Positions 35,201 to 51,100 of a stretch of 64,000 nucleotides of DNA are shown here, one piece after another. The DNA is from Bugulina stolonifera (taxonomy: Eukaryota; Bryozoa; Gymnolaemata; Cheilostomatida; Bugulidae), in the NCBI GenBank assembly GCA_935421135.1, contig OW285195.1, positions 15,824,158 to 15,888,157 of the forward strand, in the 5' to 3' direction. The notes beneath the pieces are model-generated. The model was given only the letters and a program-made list of their open reading frames with translations. It searched no databases and was not told the origin of the DNA. Positions within the stretch are counted from its first letter, which is position 1. Every line of letters begins with the position of its first letter. Both the position numbers and the translations under genes were made by a program.

Positions 35201-38039
35201 GTAGAGAGTTATCAGAATGCTAATTAGAGATCCGGCTGCTGCTGTCAGAGCCGCTGCTTCCTCCCTACAAACAGCAGTAGTTACATGTAGGTAACTGTAG
35301 TAACAACAGTGGTAGCAGCAGTAGGTACATGTAGGTACGTGTAGGTATGTAGGTACATGTAGGTATGTAGTAGTCAGGTAACTGTTGTTTGATTTGACGA
35401 ATAATCGTGGAATAGATTGAAAATACATCTTGATAATTTCAGCAGGCAAATCCAGACCGGCGAATGTAACATTTTCAAAATGCAATATTATCATAGACCT
35501 CTGATACTGCTGGTCATATACATATGATATATATAATAGTATTATACATAGTAATAGAGTTACCCAAATGTTTTGGTAATCTGCCCTCCCAGGGCAGGTC
35601 CTATCACCATTCCAATACCATAAAATAGTCCTAGTTTACCAAGTGCATCAGCCCTCCTCTCCTGGGCTACCAAATCTGTTATAACCATCTGACTACCTAC
35701 GTATTATATAACATACTATGTAGGCACAACATATATGCTGATAGTACCTGTGTGTATATAACATACTATGTAGGCACAACATATATGCTGATAGTACCTG
35801 TGTGTATATAACATACTATGTAGACACAACATATATGCTGATAGTACCTGTGTGTATATAACATACTATGTATACTATGCACATTGTATATGCTTTATGC
35901 AGACTAGCCTGTCTATAGAGATCTACAAGACTAACAGTGTATATCTTGTATGACAGCCAAATGTTGAATAAGAAGCTCCACATGTGTCAAAAACTAAAAT
36001 CAATCATTTAAGGTTCAACCACTGACCACTGACCTTGCATACAGGCGAGGAAGATGGATAGGAACCTGGACAGGAAGAGCATTGGTATGTTTGCCGCTAG
36101 ACCTAACGTAGTATATGTGAGAACTCCGCTACCGAATGCTATACTCAGAGCTGCCCTCGCACCAAACAAGTCTCCAAATCTACAGCATGAATCATAGGAC
36201 TAGGATATTGATGGTAAGTAGCCACTCTACAGTATGTATGTCACCTAGAAACAGTTTGATAACTAACAAGTACTACTAGTAATTATTATAATTACTAGTA
36301 GTAGTACTACACTAAACATTTTATATACACTTGTACACTCTTACTATTAGAGAAAGTTCCCACCTGCCAAACACTGGTCCACCTGCAAGCTGTGCCACAG
36401 CGAAGGCCGTCTGAAGGTAACCATATGTAATAGTGTCCACTCCCAGCTTCTTACTCATGTACTGAAATATTACAGACAGGGATTTACTGAATCACTGAGT
36501 GTATATATTACGCTGTATAATGTGTACCAGATATTCGACATTCAGTTCTCATGCAGCATGACTAGTCGATGTATCATAAGTCTCTGTAGAACGTTTACTG
36601 AAAGAGTGGATTGGGAAAAGATCTGATACTCCTCACCAACGGTCTAGTGGTGGGTATATCTGTGAGCCGGCTAGGTGATTATCTGCCGTCAAGTCTTGTT
36701 TTGAAAGTCCTGCTAGAGATGGACTAATTCAACATTGGCACTTACAGCTTGCCATATATAGTATAGCCTATATACTTACAGCTTGCCATATATAGTATAG
36801 CCTATATACTTACAGCTTGCCATATATAGTATAGCCTATATACTTACAGCTTGCCATATATAGTATAGCCTATATACTTACAGCTTGCCATATATAGTAT
36901 AACCTATATACTTACAGCTTGCCATATATAGTATAGCCTATATACTTACAGGAAAGCAGGATTGCTGAATCCAGAAACAAGCTGCATATAGAATTACATT
37001 GAGCTGAACTATTCTCATCACAAAGTCAGGGTTGAAACCTTTGATAGTCTTCCGCTCCCCTTCATCAGCTGCACTTCCACCTAAATCAGTGACTAGACTT
37101 TGCAGTATGATAGTGATGTGAAGTTCGATCATAGTGTGAAGGATATTATAGCAAATTAAATCAACAGTCAGTGTACACTAAAAGGTGAGATTCCATAGTA
37201 TGTGACTAGGTCTACAGAAGTACAAAGATCCACGCAACACCCAGGTGCAAACAGAGTGTCTATGGGGGAGATCAGGTTATCGAAGGTGGAATCAGTAAAG
37301 AATGTCTACCCCAAACCTTCATGTCCAACCCAACATTTCATGTCAATCAATTTAACAAATCAGAGACAAAGCCTACACTACAAAATCTCGGTACGGAGAT
37401 TCAATTCTACAACTAGTGCTGAGGCATAGTCATGTCAGAGGTTCACAATTGTACTGATTGTTACGGATTGAACAAAATCATATTAGGTTTGAGCGATATG
37501 TGAGACTCGGTATGTAGTTCAACGAGAGCATTACTTTTATCTGAATCCATTTCCCTCTGTGTTTCGCTGATGACAGAATTCACTGACGACTTTGGCTGTG
37601 AAGTTGTACGTACCCTAGCAGTGCTATCTACTCAAATATAACCAATATATCATGCGAATCAAGACAAGAATATTCAAATATGTTTTTGTAAGAATAAGGG
37701 ATTCCATCTAATCTGATAGTGAGATCAGCAAAAAGTAAAAAACAGGAAAAACTTTGATTATTAACAATTGTTAAGTACATACAATGTATAAATAATTACA
37801 AGGGCATGCATGCTGCAACATAAACATTACTAGCAGCAAGTAATATGATGCATTTTTCTTGAAATTTCAACATAAAGACAATAGCCTACTTGATAACATG
37901 GAGAGATGGAAGTAATAAAAACACCCAAGTGTCTCCCACATGCAAGTATCTCCAACATAGTCACATTGTATGAAGCCAATTAGTCATAGGCACAATTAGA
38001 ATTTAAAAAAGCCAAACTAAACTTACCATTATCATTCAT
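29231..38039 (-). CDS. SLC22A18: SLC22A18-like major facilitator superfamily transporter
   Basis: A 12-TM MFS carrier resembling SLC22A18 (ORCTL2/TSSC5), a polyspecific transporter whose substrates are poorly defined. Eleven exons are complete and in phase on the minus strand: 38039-38027 (only 13 coding nt, MNDN), 37080-36950, 36461-36364, 36179-36034, 35696-35564, 35264-35164, 34795-34700, 33665-33553, 32818-32717, 29720-29600, 29388-29231 (stop TAG). Total 403 residues against about 424 in human. Seen: YMSKKLGVDTITYGYLQTAF and GGPVFGRFGDLFGARAAL (TM2-TM3 MFS loop); GSQMVITDLVAQERRADALG and LGLFYGIGMVIGPALGG, the closest family match; a central loop KHVKHVKVEDQKVANVFSV; and TVSSRDTGTMIGLSMATNS near the C-terminus. 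The gene is divergent from ACAT1. Its introns hold at least seven tandem arrays, several on splice junctions. Family assignment is firm; orthology is likely, not proven. Confidence 0.9.
29945..32690. repeat. Very large minisatellite, 33-bp unit, about 83 copies
   Basis: Units combine TAACCTACCTTACTGTTACC and (C/T)ACTACATATACA. It fills the intron between transporter exons 9 and 10. Because 33 is a multiple of 3 and the minus-strand frame has no stop, the array is translatable as an 11-residue repeat (YVYVVGNSKVG) in continuation with exon 9, an open frame of 944 codons (32770-29936). The array starts about 30 bp after the exon 9 donor. Confidence 0.97.
33201..33280 (+). mobile_element. tRNA-like sequence, possible SINE head or tRNA pseudogene
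   Basis: Contains an A-box-like TGGTGTATTGG (33211-33221) and a B-box-like GGTTCATATCC (33256-33266), spaced as in RNA polymerase III promoters of tRNA genes. A T-arm with one mismatch can be drawn (CCGGG/CCCAG). The acceptor stem does not pair, so a working tRNA is unlikely. It lies in the intron between transporter exons 8 and 9. Confidence 0.4.
33376..33580. repeat. 34-bp array of exon end plus donor (transporter exon 8)
   Basis: GACTCACCATTGA starts at 33376, 33410, 33444, 33478, 33512 and 33546. On the minus strand each unit is the last 27 nt of exon 8 followed by donor GTGAGTC. The copy at 33546-33552 is the functional donor; five extra copies follow in the intron. Confidence 0.93.
33666..33800. 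repeat. Minisatellite, 24-bp unit, about 5 copies, at the acceptor of transporter exon 8
   Basis: Units read AGGTCAGTGCTAATAATGAA plus ATAG. On the minus strand the array's pyrimidine run TGACCTCTATTTCATTATTAG resembles the real acceptor TGACCTCTGTTACAG at 33666, which forms the last, diverged unit. Confidence 0.88.
34100..34340. repeat. Minisatellite, 40-bp unit, about 6 copies
   Basis: Units contain TTATTACATAATATATACGT and ATAGATACTACTA(T/C)CGCATG. It lies in the middle of the intron between transporter exons 7 and 8, not at a junction. Confidence 0.92.
35697..35885. repeat. Minisatellite, ~54-bp unit, 3-4 copies, at the acceptor of transporter exon 5
   Basis: Units contain ACATACTATGTAGGCACAAC and ATATATGCTGATAGTACCTG. 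On the minus strand each unit has TATATACACACAGGTACTATC, resembling the real junction TATAATACGTAG|GTAGTCAG. Confidence 0.85.
36741..36950. repeat. 34-bp array carrying the donor of transporter exon 2
   Basis: CTTACAGCTTGCCATATATA recurs every 34 bp (36741, 36775, and so on). On the minus strand each unit starts CTGTAAGTATATAGGC. The exon-proximal unit (36945-36950) is the functional donor CCT|GTAAGT; six further copies lie in the intron. Confidence 0.92.
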
Positions 38040-38783
38040 TCTAATATGTTTGTGTAGTCGTAAAAGCAATCTAAAATCAATAAATAAATTGTGTAATTAA
38101 ACAAATGTATATAATCATTAATTTAAATGCAATACATTTATTTCGTATTATTTTAAATTATATATCGGTAGCATTAAATTTAAAATTATAAATGTTGATT
38201 GATCGTTTAACATTAATATTAGCTATTTTATATTACTCTTTCATAATTATAACACAAATCACATACAATGTATTTTCATTAATTACCCGCTATTAGTTTG
38301 ATAATTATAAATATTATAATATATAATCATCATGTATTATAAATGTAAATGAAACAAACTTTAGTTTTAAACTAAACTTGCACTTAATTTAGTTATTGCA
38401 AAAGTTAAAATCAAACTGTAAAGATTTGCAAAAGCACAAATATTAATTTTTCTGCAGAGAAGAGTTCAAAATTTATGAAAATAATAGCATCTACTCACCT
38501 CAGTGATGCAGTCTTCAATACTTTTCACGACAAAAAAAATCTTCTCAATCCTACCAAGGACTTTATGCAAGACTAGTGCCAACTAGAAATGGGAAACCCC
38601 ATAGCGTGAATATCTTGCCTACTATTATGCAGATTATATATAAATGCATGGTGAAATTATCTTGAGAGATCAATGGAAATATATTCGTTCGAATCGCCGT
38701 CAGATACGTTAGTTGCTTCTATCCAATGAAATCACCTTTTGTAAGAACCCAGGTTATACATATGTAGGTAACATAGGCTAAAG
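38040..38783. promoter_or_regulatory. Putative divergent promoter between SLC22A18-like and ACAT1
   Basis: 744 bp separate two start codons pointing away from each other (38039 on minus, 38784 on plus). The transporter half (38040-38460) is extremely AT-rich with many ATTTA/TTAAAT runs. No TATA box or initiator stands out. The promoter function follows only from gene arrangement. Confidence 0.5.
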
Positions 38784-43762
<4,979 letters not shown>

Positions 43763-45000
43763 TACTTCTACACGGTACACAGGAAGGAATACACATAGAC
43801 AGGGGAGTGTCACACACTACTTACTATAATGTAGATTATATATACATGTATATATTATATACAGATTCAGTATGGACTGTGGTTTTAAGTGCTAGCCTAA
43901 GGACTGAGTATGACATCTACAGTGTGCATAATACATTAGTGATCTCTACTTCGATGTAAGCTTGCTCTATCTGTCCTTGCTAAATGTGGTAGAAGTAAAT
44001 TGAATGGTTGGTGGGCTGTATTTGTAGGCCATATATTATCTATTATATCAATTTGGTGTGCCAAATTATATACAGTAATCTCTCAAACTGTGCGCTAAAT
44101 ATTATAATATATAATGATTTTTATCGTGTGAAGTATTTTATTGTTGGGACCTGTCTCAGTTGGTATATCCACCTTTTTAATCCAAACTGCCACGCAACCA
44201 ATAGATTAGATTTCTACGGGAATTCCTGGTTTTAGCTGCATAATGATGAACAAGACACCCACAAGAATACAAAGCGTACTGTGTAGTACTCGTATACTGT
44301 GTACTGTGTGGTGTACTGTGTACTGTAGTGTGTAGTATACTGTGTAGTATACTATGTAGTATACTCTATACCATACTGTGTAGTATACTGTGTAGTGTAG
44401 TGTACTGTGTAGTGTACTGTGTAGTATAGTGTGTAGTATACTGTGTAGTATACTATGTAGTATAGTGTGTAGTGTATAGAGTACTGTACTGTGTGGTGTA
44501 CTGTGTAGTGTACTGTGTAGTATAGTGTGTAGTGTACTGTGTACTATAATGCTATGTAGTATACTATGTAGTGTACTGTGTAGCGTACTCTGTAGTACCG
44601 TTGTTCAGCAACTAAGGAGATTTCACATTGATTTTGATCTCAAAAACTTTTTAGTATTGTATCCAGATTTTGACAAAATAATCAAGTCTTGGTCTTTAGA
44701 AACCATGGAAGGTGTTCTGATAAATAGAGAGTATTTTATGGATTGGACTAGTCAGATACTTGGCAGGTCTGGTGTACGTTATTGAATTATTTGGCATGTA
44801 TGAGGTTGTACTTGCACTAATGACAGCTCTTCTAGCCTGACTTTCGGTCTTCTCAAGTATCTGGATTATAGAGTAAGCCCTTACTCTATGGCCTATAAAA
44901 TTCATATATCAACGGCTACTCAATACTACTAAGAAAGTAGAATCGTCTATATCTGGAGGTTGAGGTAAGAGCAAACAACTTACAACACAGGAGAAGACAA
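43763..45000. other. Intergenic with TAGTATACTGTG low-complexity tract
   Basis: From 44280 to 44600 the DNA is an irregular array of GTGTAGTATACTGTGTAGTG-type repeats. A 60-codon open stretch continues to 44785 but has no family support. No gene was assigned. Confidence 0.5.
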
Positions 45001-45002
45001 CT

Positions 45003-45230
45003 GGAAACTTTATTAAAATTAGACACAGAGATGGTGCAAAATCCATGAACTTCAAGTTAAAATATGGTCCAAGATCTTGAGATTTTAAGAGAACAAAACA
45101 AGGAAAATAAATGGCACTGTATTTGATTTATTATAAGAGTAATCTGTAGGGGGTCTTTCAGTCTGAGGGTCCCCTAAAATTTATGGTGGGGGTCGCAGTC
45201 CCCACCACCCCCCAACTTTGACTACTGTGT
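45003..45230 (+). repeat. ~225-bp direct repeat, copy A
   Basis: Shares GAAATGGTGCAAAATCCAAG-type, TTAAAATATGGTCCAAGAT and AATAAATGGCACTG blocks with 45463-45712. It ends in a C-rich segment that can fold back (GTGGGGGTCGCAGTCCCCAC). Confidence 0.8.
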
Positions 45231-45462
45231 AACCTTCTTACTCCTTGGTGTAACTTACTGTATAATGAAAATGAACCTATATTCTGACCCACATAAAGGT
45301 GTTGACTAAAACCAGGCCAAGTTTAGTTGTTCACATTGTCAATACTCTGAGTAGAAGCAGTGGTCAAAGTCTAAGAAAAGAGGTGGGGGGTCTCTAGGGT
45401 AGCGAACCGTCCAAATGGCGGGATGGGTTTGGGAGGGGCGCCTGAGCGCCCTCCCAGAAATC

Positions 45463-45712
45463 GGAAAATTTATCAAAATTAGACACCGAAATGGTGCAAA
45501 ATCCAAGAACTTCAGGTTAAAATATGGTCCAAGATTTAAGATTTCAAGAGAATACTTCGTTGCTATAAAAGAAGGAAAATAAATGGCACTGCATTTAACT
45601 TATTATAATAGCAATCTGTAGGGGGTCTATCAGTCTGAGGGACCCCTTGAAATTTATGGTGGGGGGACTCCGTCCCCCCACGACCCCCCCCAACTTTGAC
45701 CACTGAGTAGAA
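45463..45712 (+). repeat. ~225-bp direct repeat, copy B
   Basis: Second, diverged copy of the element at 45003, same orientation, ending GTGGGGGGACTCCGTCCCCC. About 230 bp of G/C-rich unrelated DNA separate them. It is probably an interspersed repeat family rather than a gene. Confidence 0.8.
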
Positions 45713-46257
45713 GAGTAAATAGTCAACCAGAAATGTTTATTACTAAGTATACTTATCAGAGCCATAAATGTCTAAAGGTGAATGACCTGAGGCTCATTGG
45801 AGAAATGAGTTGGAATTGAGGCTATTATAGCATGCCTGGTTATAATGTGATCATGTAATTTAGTATTAGCGGTTTGACAACTGTCCTTAGATCAGTTGGT
45901 TAGATTGATCAATAACCAGTGAAACTGAATTATGGGACAGTTATAGAGATCTGACTAGTTACTACACGGGATTGTTGACTGTACTACTACGTGTATACTA
46001 CTAGTAATTATTCACTGCATTGTATACACTGTGTATGTAAATGTATGCATAGCATTATCAGATGTACAGTAGCTGATAAAGACTGCATGTTATTACTACT
46101 AAGGCACTACTTGGTGTTATAGTGTAGTGTGTATCTGCTAGTACATTTCCTACTAGTGTACAAGTGCAGTAGGGGCAGCTAGTAATTGCAGTTCTTGTTC
46201 AACCAGACTGCCACACTAACGCGTAGGGAGTAGATGTAGTAGCCTACAGTGCTGTAG

Positions 46258-46738
46258 AGGACAATTGGTGGACGGACAGTAGATGAGAATAGTGGACAGC
46301 AGAGGACAGATAGTGGACAGCAGAGGATAGATAGTGGACAGCAGAGGACAGATAGTGGACAGCAGAGGACAGATAGTGGACAGCAGAGGAGGGTAGTGGA
46401 CAGCAGAGGAGGGTAGTGGACAGCAGAGGACAGATAGTGGACAGCAGAGGACAGATAGTGGACAGCAGAGGACGGATAGTGGACAGCAGAGGAGGGATAG
46501 TGGACAGCAGAGGAGGGTAGTGGACAGCAGAGGACAGATAGTGGACAGCAGAGAACAGATAGTGGACAGCAGAGGACGGATAGTGGACAGCAGAGGACGG
46601 ATAGTGGACAGCAGAGGAGGGTAGTGGACAGCAGAGGAGGGATAGTGGACAGCAGAGGACAGATAGTGGACAGCAGAGGACAGATAGTGGATAGCAGAGG
46701 AGGGTAGTGGACAGCAGAGGAGGGTAGTGGACAGAGGA
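46258..46738. repeat. Minisatellite, 20-21-bp unit, about 23 copies
   Basis: Units are GTGGACAGCAGAGGACAGAT or GTGGACAGCAGAGGAGGGTA. Strongly purine-rich on the plus strand. Intergenic between ACAT1 and the sulfotransferase. Confidence 0.95.
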
Positions 46739-47150
46739 CATTATTGAGAGTGGAATAGAGAGTAGAGGGAACATCTCAGAGGTAAGCCACAGCTACATAT
46801 TGTAATGTTATGAATTATATATTATATTAATATAATCATAATTGTAATAATTTACAATTTGGTAGGCCTATAAAATGTCCCACTAATTTATTTTGTGAAT
46901 TGATGTGCATGCACCAACATCCAGTAGTACAAGAGGCTGACCTCCTGTTCTGGAGAGTCATTCAACTCAGTTCACAGCTTACTCTACGTGACATAGTATA
47001 GTGTCAGTCTACTTTTCACTTCCTTACTAAGGAAATTGTCTATGACGCGAAAGTAACTTGATGCTAAGCATAACACATTATAAGATGAATATCATGTACT
47101 ATGCATATAATATAATTATATTTATACTGGAAATTCACAGGCTTATACGC

Positions 47151-47330
47151 GGCTGCCAAACTGGCGACTGCCGAACTGGCGACTGCCGAACTGGCGACTG
47201 CCGAACTGGCGACTGCCGAACTGGCCACTGCCGAACTGGCCACTGCCGAACTGGCGACTGCCGAACTGGCGACTGCCGAACTGGCCACTGCCGAACTGGC
47301 GACTGCCGAACTGGTCACTGCCGAACTGTA
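47151..47330. repeat. Minisatellite, 15-bp unit, about 12 copies
   Basis: CTGGCGACTGCCGAA repeated, with GCC/GTC variants. It is GC-rich in an AT-rich setting and open in several frames because the unit is a multiple of three. Confidence 0.95.
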
Positions 47331-47354
47331 GTACATTATTACATTTCATGTTGG

Positions 47355-47510
47355 CAACAGTCAATACTATGGGATAGTTGGAGTATGCATGCATGTAGTA
47401 CTTGTACTGTAAATACTATGGAATAGTTAGAGTATGCATGCTTGTAGTACTTGTACAGTCAATACTATGGAATAGTTGGAGTATGCATGCGTGTAGTAGG
47501 CCTACTTGTA
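47355..47510. repeat. Three tandem copies of a ~55-bp unit
   Basis: Each copy contains AATACTATGGAATAGTTGGA and GTATGCATGC. It lies directly downstream of the 15-bp array. Confidence 0.88.
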
Positions 47511-48121
47511 CTGTAAATTTTATGAATTTGCATTAGAAACAGTTAGAAACAGGACGTTCTGAAAACATTTGAACCCCAAACCCCATCCGGTAATACAAGT
47601 GTCCACCATGGTCTCTCACTCCTTTATACATTCGTAAATCATAACACATGCTGCCTTTACACACAGTTGGCAGGTTTGCACACACTTGGCTGGTCTGTAA
47701 GTGTGCCTTTCTAGAGTTGTCTACTCTACTCCTCTGTTATGTAACAAGTGATAGAGTATTATATAAACCTGTGTACATACTGTAAGCTGTAATAACTGAA
47801 CTAGTGAACCTGATGATAGCTTAAGCTAAGACTATACAATACCATATAATTATCATAATAGAGTACACAGTTATGTAGTGAATACAGTTACATAACAGAA
47901 CCATGAATTACATGACTCCATCTTTCAACTAAAGGGAATAATACAATGGGTAATGACAGAAAGGACCAACTGTGTACATTGTTGGACTGACTGGTATCAC
48001 ATAAGGTCACACCTACATGTAGCTTGCTCATTTAGTTTTAGAATGAGCTGCAGACAGTGCAGACACCAGAAGTCTCCCAAGACTGAGAGTATTGAATTGA
48101 ATAGCCTCAGATCTACGTAAC

Positions 48122-51100
48122 ATGCCCATGGAGAAACCACGAGACAAACAGGAATCACTAAATGGGAAAAAGAAATACTACATCTGCTTAGTCATCTTCT
48201 GCAGCCTGCTTATCATTCACTTTCTGCTCTTTGGAGATGGAGGCAAGAAGTCCAGATTTAGTTTACCCCAAAGTTTCCAGAGGGATAACAGCACAAGACA
48301 ACTCCAACCTACACCCGTGGTCCATGTATACGCGGATAGTAACGTGACACAACGTCTCAGGAAGAGAGCTGAATATATACGCCATACTTGTCCATCGTTG
48401 ACCTCTCGTATAAGTAAGGTGAGTCTATCACTAGCCTCAGGACAACTATCTTAGTGTCTTAGAATATGTCTATTGAAGGTAAGCAGGCTATGAAATGGTT
48501 GAAGATTGTAGTCTAGTGTATGCTAGACAGCATACGCTGGACTACATTTTATATACTCATGTAGTCTAGTGTATGCTAGACAGCATACGCTGGACTACAT
48601 TTTATATACTAATGTAGTCTAGTGTATGCTAGACAGCATACACTGGACTACATTTTATATACTCATGTAGTCTAGTGTATGCTAGACAGCATACACTGGA
48701 CTACATTTTATATACTCATGTAGTCTAGTGTATGCTAGACAGCATACACTGGACTACATTTTATATACTCATGAGGTACGCTGTTTGTGGGAAGAGTCGG
48801 AGGTACACTGTTTGTGGGAAGAGTCGGAAGTACAGGAAGTACAAGCCTCACATCCCCCCAATATCTGTTTTATTAGTATGATAGAAAATATGCGTCTTCT
48901 CAATGAGGTATACAGGTAAAAGAGGCAAGATAAATCTTATATCAAACTTGGATAGTCAGGGGTTTTTCTAGTGCAATACAAAGCCTACCTGCCTGGAGCC
49001 CCGGCACTTTTATGTTTGATAGAGGAGATCTATGTCAACTTGGATTGGCCCTATTTTCTATTAGTTGCTGCTAGTACTACATACTGGTATGCGCATTTAA
49101 TTTGGATTTGCCCTCTCTTGTAGGATGAACAATTGATGTTGAATAACCATTTATATCAGACACACTATGTGAAGCAGCAAAGAGTGATAGTAGATCATAA
49201 ACTAAAGTTGGCTGTCTGTATACAGGCTAAAGGTTGGTCATAGCTTTATACCTATAGGCTATAAACGTATAATATACATAGACCTACATGGGGTGCTACA
49301 ATATCATATATACCAGGTTAGATTGTGGCTGTATAGGAATACAGGAAGGAAGAAAGTTCTACAGGATTGTTTATATCACACAACACTGGCATACATGTAC
49401 TGTAAGAGTGTAGACAAAGTTAGGGCGGGAATTGTCTGCTGTTGGATATGGAATTCTAGTGAACAAATCGTCCAATGTAAGCCTATAGAACCTCATTATA
49501 GAACGAAACGGCTTAGATCAGCATGTTGGTCTTCTCTTGTAGTACTAAAGGAAATGTTGGTATGCTTAGCCTGGGTACCAAGCACTCTAAAAGCTTGAAA
49601 CATAGGCTATAATATTATCTTGCTAACTGAGTATTGCTAGTTTATTATAGATGTGGAATTGTTACTACAGAGTCCATGCTCTTGTATATTATATAATGTA
49701 ATCATGTAGAACATTTTACCATCATGTACTATTGCTAACTGGAGATTCTGAACAGTACACATTACAGTATACATCTGCACTAGTAACTAACAGTACTGTA
49801 CTACTAAACTTGTGCCCCACCAGGTGGCAGTAGTTTCTGGAAGAATCTATTCCTGCATAGAGTGGCATCAGCTGACAAATCTATCCAGTTTGACTCAAGT
49901 CGTACCAACACAACCAGTCTGGGGTTCGTCTCTGTAGCTCAGTTCCAAACCAAGGTGAGTAGTAATAGCCTGGGTTCTAAGTACCTCTAGTGACAAGTAG
50001 TAATAGCCTAGGTTCTAACTACCTCTAGTGACAAGTAGTAATAGTCTGGGTTCTAACTACCTCTAGTGACAAGTAGTAATAGCCTAGGTTCTAAGTACCT
50101 CTAGTGACAAGTAGTATTAGTCTGGGTTCTAACTACCTCTAGTGACTAGCCCCCCCCCCCCATCCAAAGGTCAGTTATGGTGAACTCATGGTTATACTAG
50201 TGATTGTTGACTAAGTTTAGTCTCTATTCAAGTGATACAGTCAATCACCAACACCAGTTACAGTAAAGGATGGAATTTACTTTATACATGTGCATATGAT
50301 TATATAAATATAGAGGTGCTGATAATATACCAGATTAATCAAATCAGTTACAATACATACTGGTCTAGATAAAGGTCTGATAATAGATTATTTGGGTAGT
50401 GTTTCACTTATACAGGCCTTCCACCCAGCTGACTATGTCATGTAGTGTAGTATTACTACGTACATTAGTAGACACTACTGTAGTTATCTTCTCTTGATTT
50501 CATGATGTGGAGAAGATAACTGCTGTCAATATATTGTTATTTACATAGTTGTTAACCTTCTCGCTGTATAATCATAACATCATGTAGGTGGTAGGTGGTA
50601 GGACCAGCCATCAAACACACTCTACATTGTTTAACTAGATGTGGTGAAAGCACTCTGTTGTGAGAGGCCATACTGAAACAACTACGTAGTTTGAGAGTAA
50701 AACAGGTCTAAGAACTTGAACAGATGGGAATTGAAAACTTTATCAGATGCACACTATATTATTTAAGTTGATGTTTATCACCATTTTAAAAACTTTGATT
50801 TTAGGCTGAATTTTCATAAGCTAGCGTATAATTTAATTACATGTAATATATACAATTGTATTGTTAGCATTTTCTGTCTTATCCCATGACACTGTAGATT
50901 GGATCTTATAGTCTCTTTACTTTTTACAAAGGTATCTGAGCTGACAGACAGAAAGTATGTGATGTTTACATTTGGGAGGAATCCTTGGAATCGTTTGGTT
51001 AGTTTATACAGACAGAAGATAGAGGGGAGAACTCCCAATGACTCGTCTTATAAGTATGTGAGGGCTGCTTGTATTGGGTGAGTCATCTTGAATATATATA

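Noticed and set aside
44525..44785. 86-codon open frame ending in protein-like sequence (FDLKNFLVLYPDFDKIIKSW)
   Set aside because: Its first third is translated low-complexity repeat; no splice context, start or family resemblance. Could be a fragment, but I cannot support a gene.
46244..46774. 176-codon frame made of PLSVLCC-type repeats
   Set aside because: Translation of a minisatellite; unit lengths of 20 and 21 bp vary, so the frame is incidental.
47058..47426. Frames of TGDCR or SSAVA repeats
   Set aside because: Open in several frames on both strands because the 15-bp unit lacks stops; no exon evidence.
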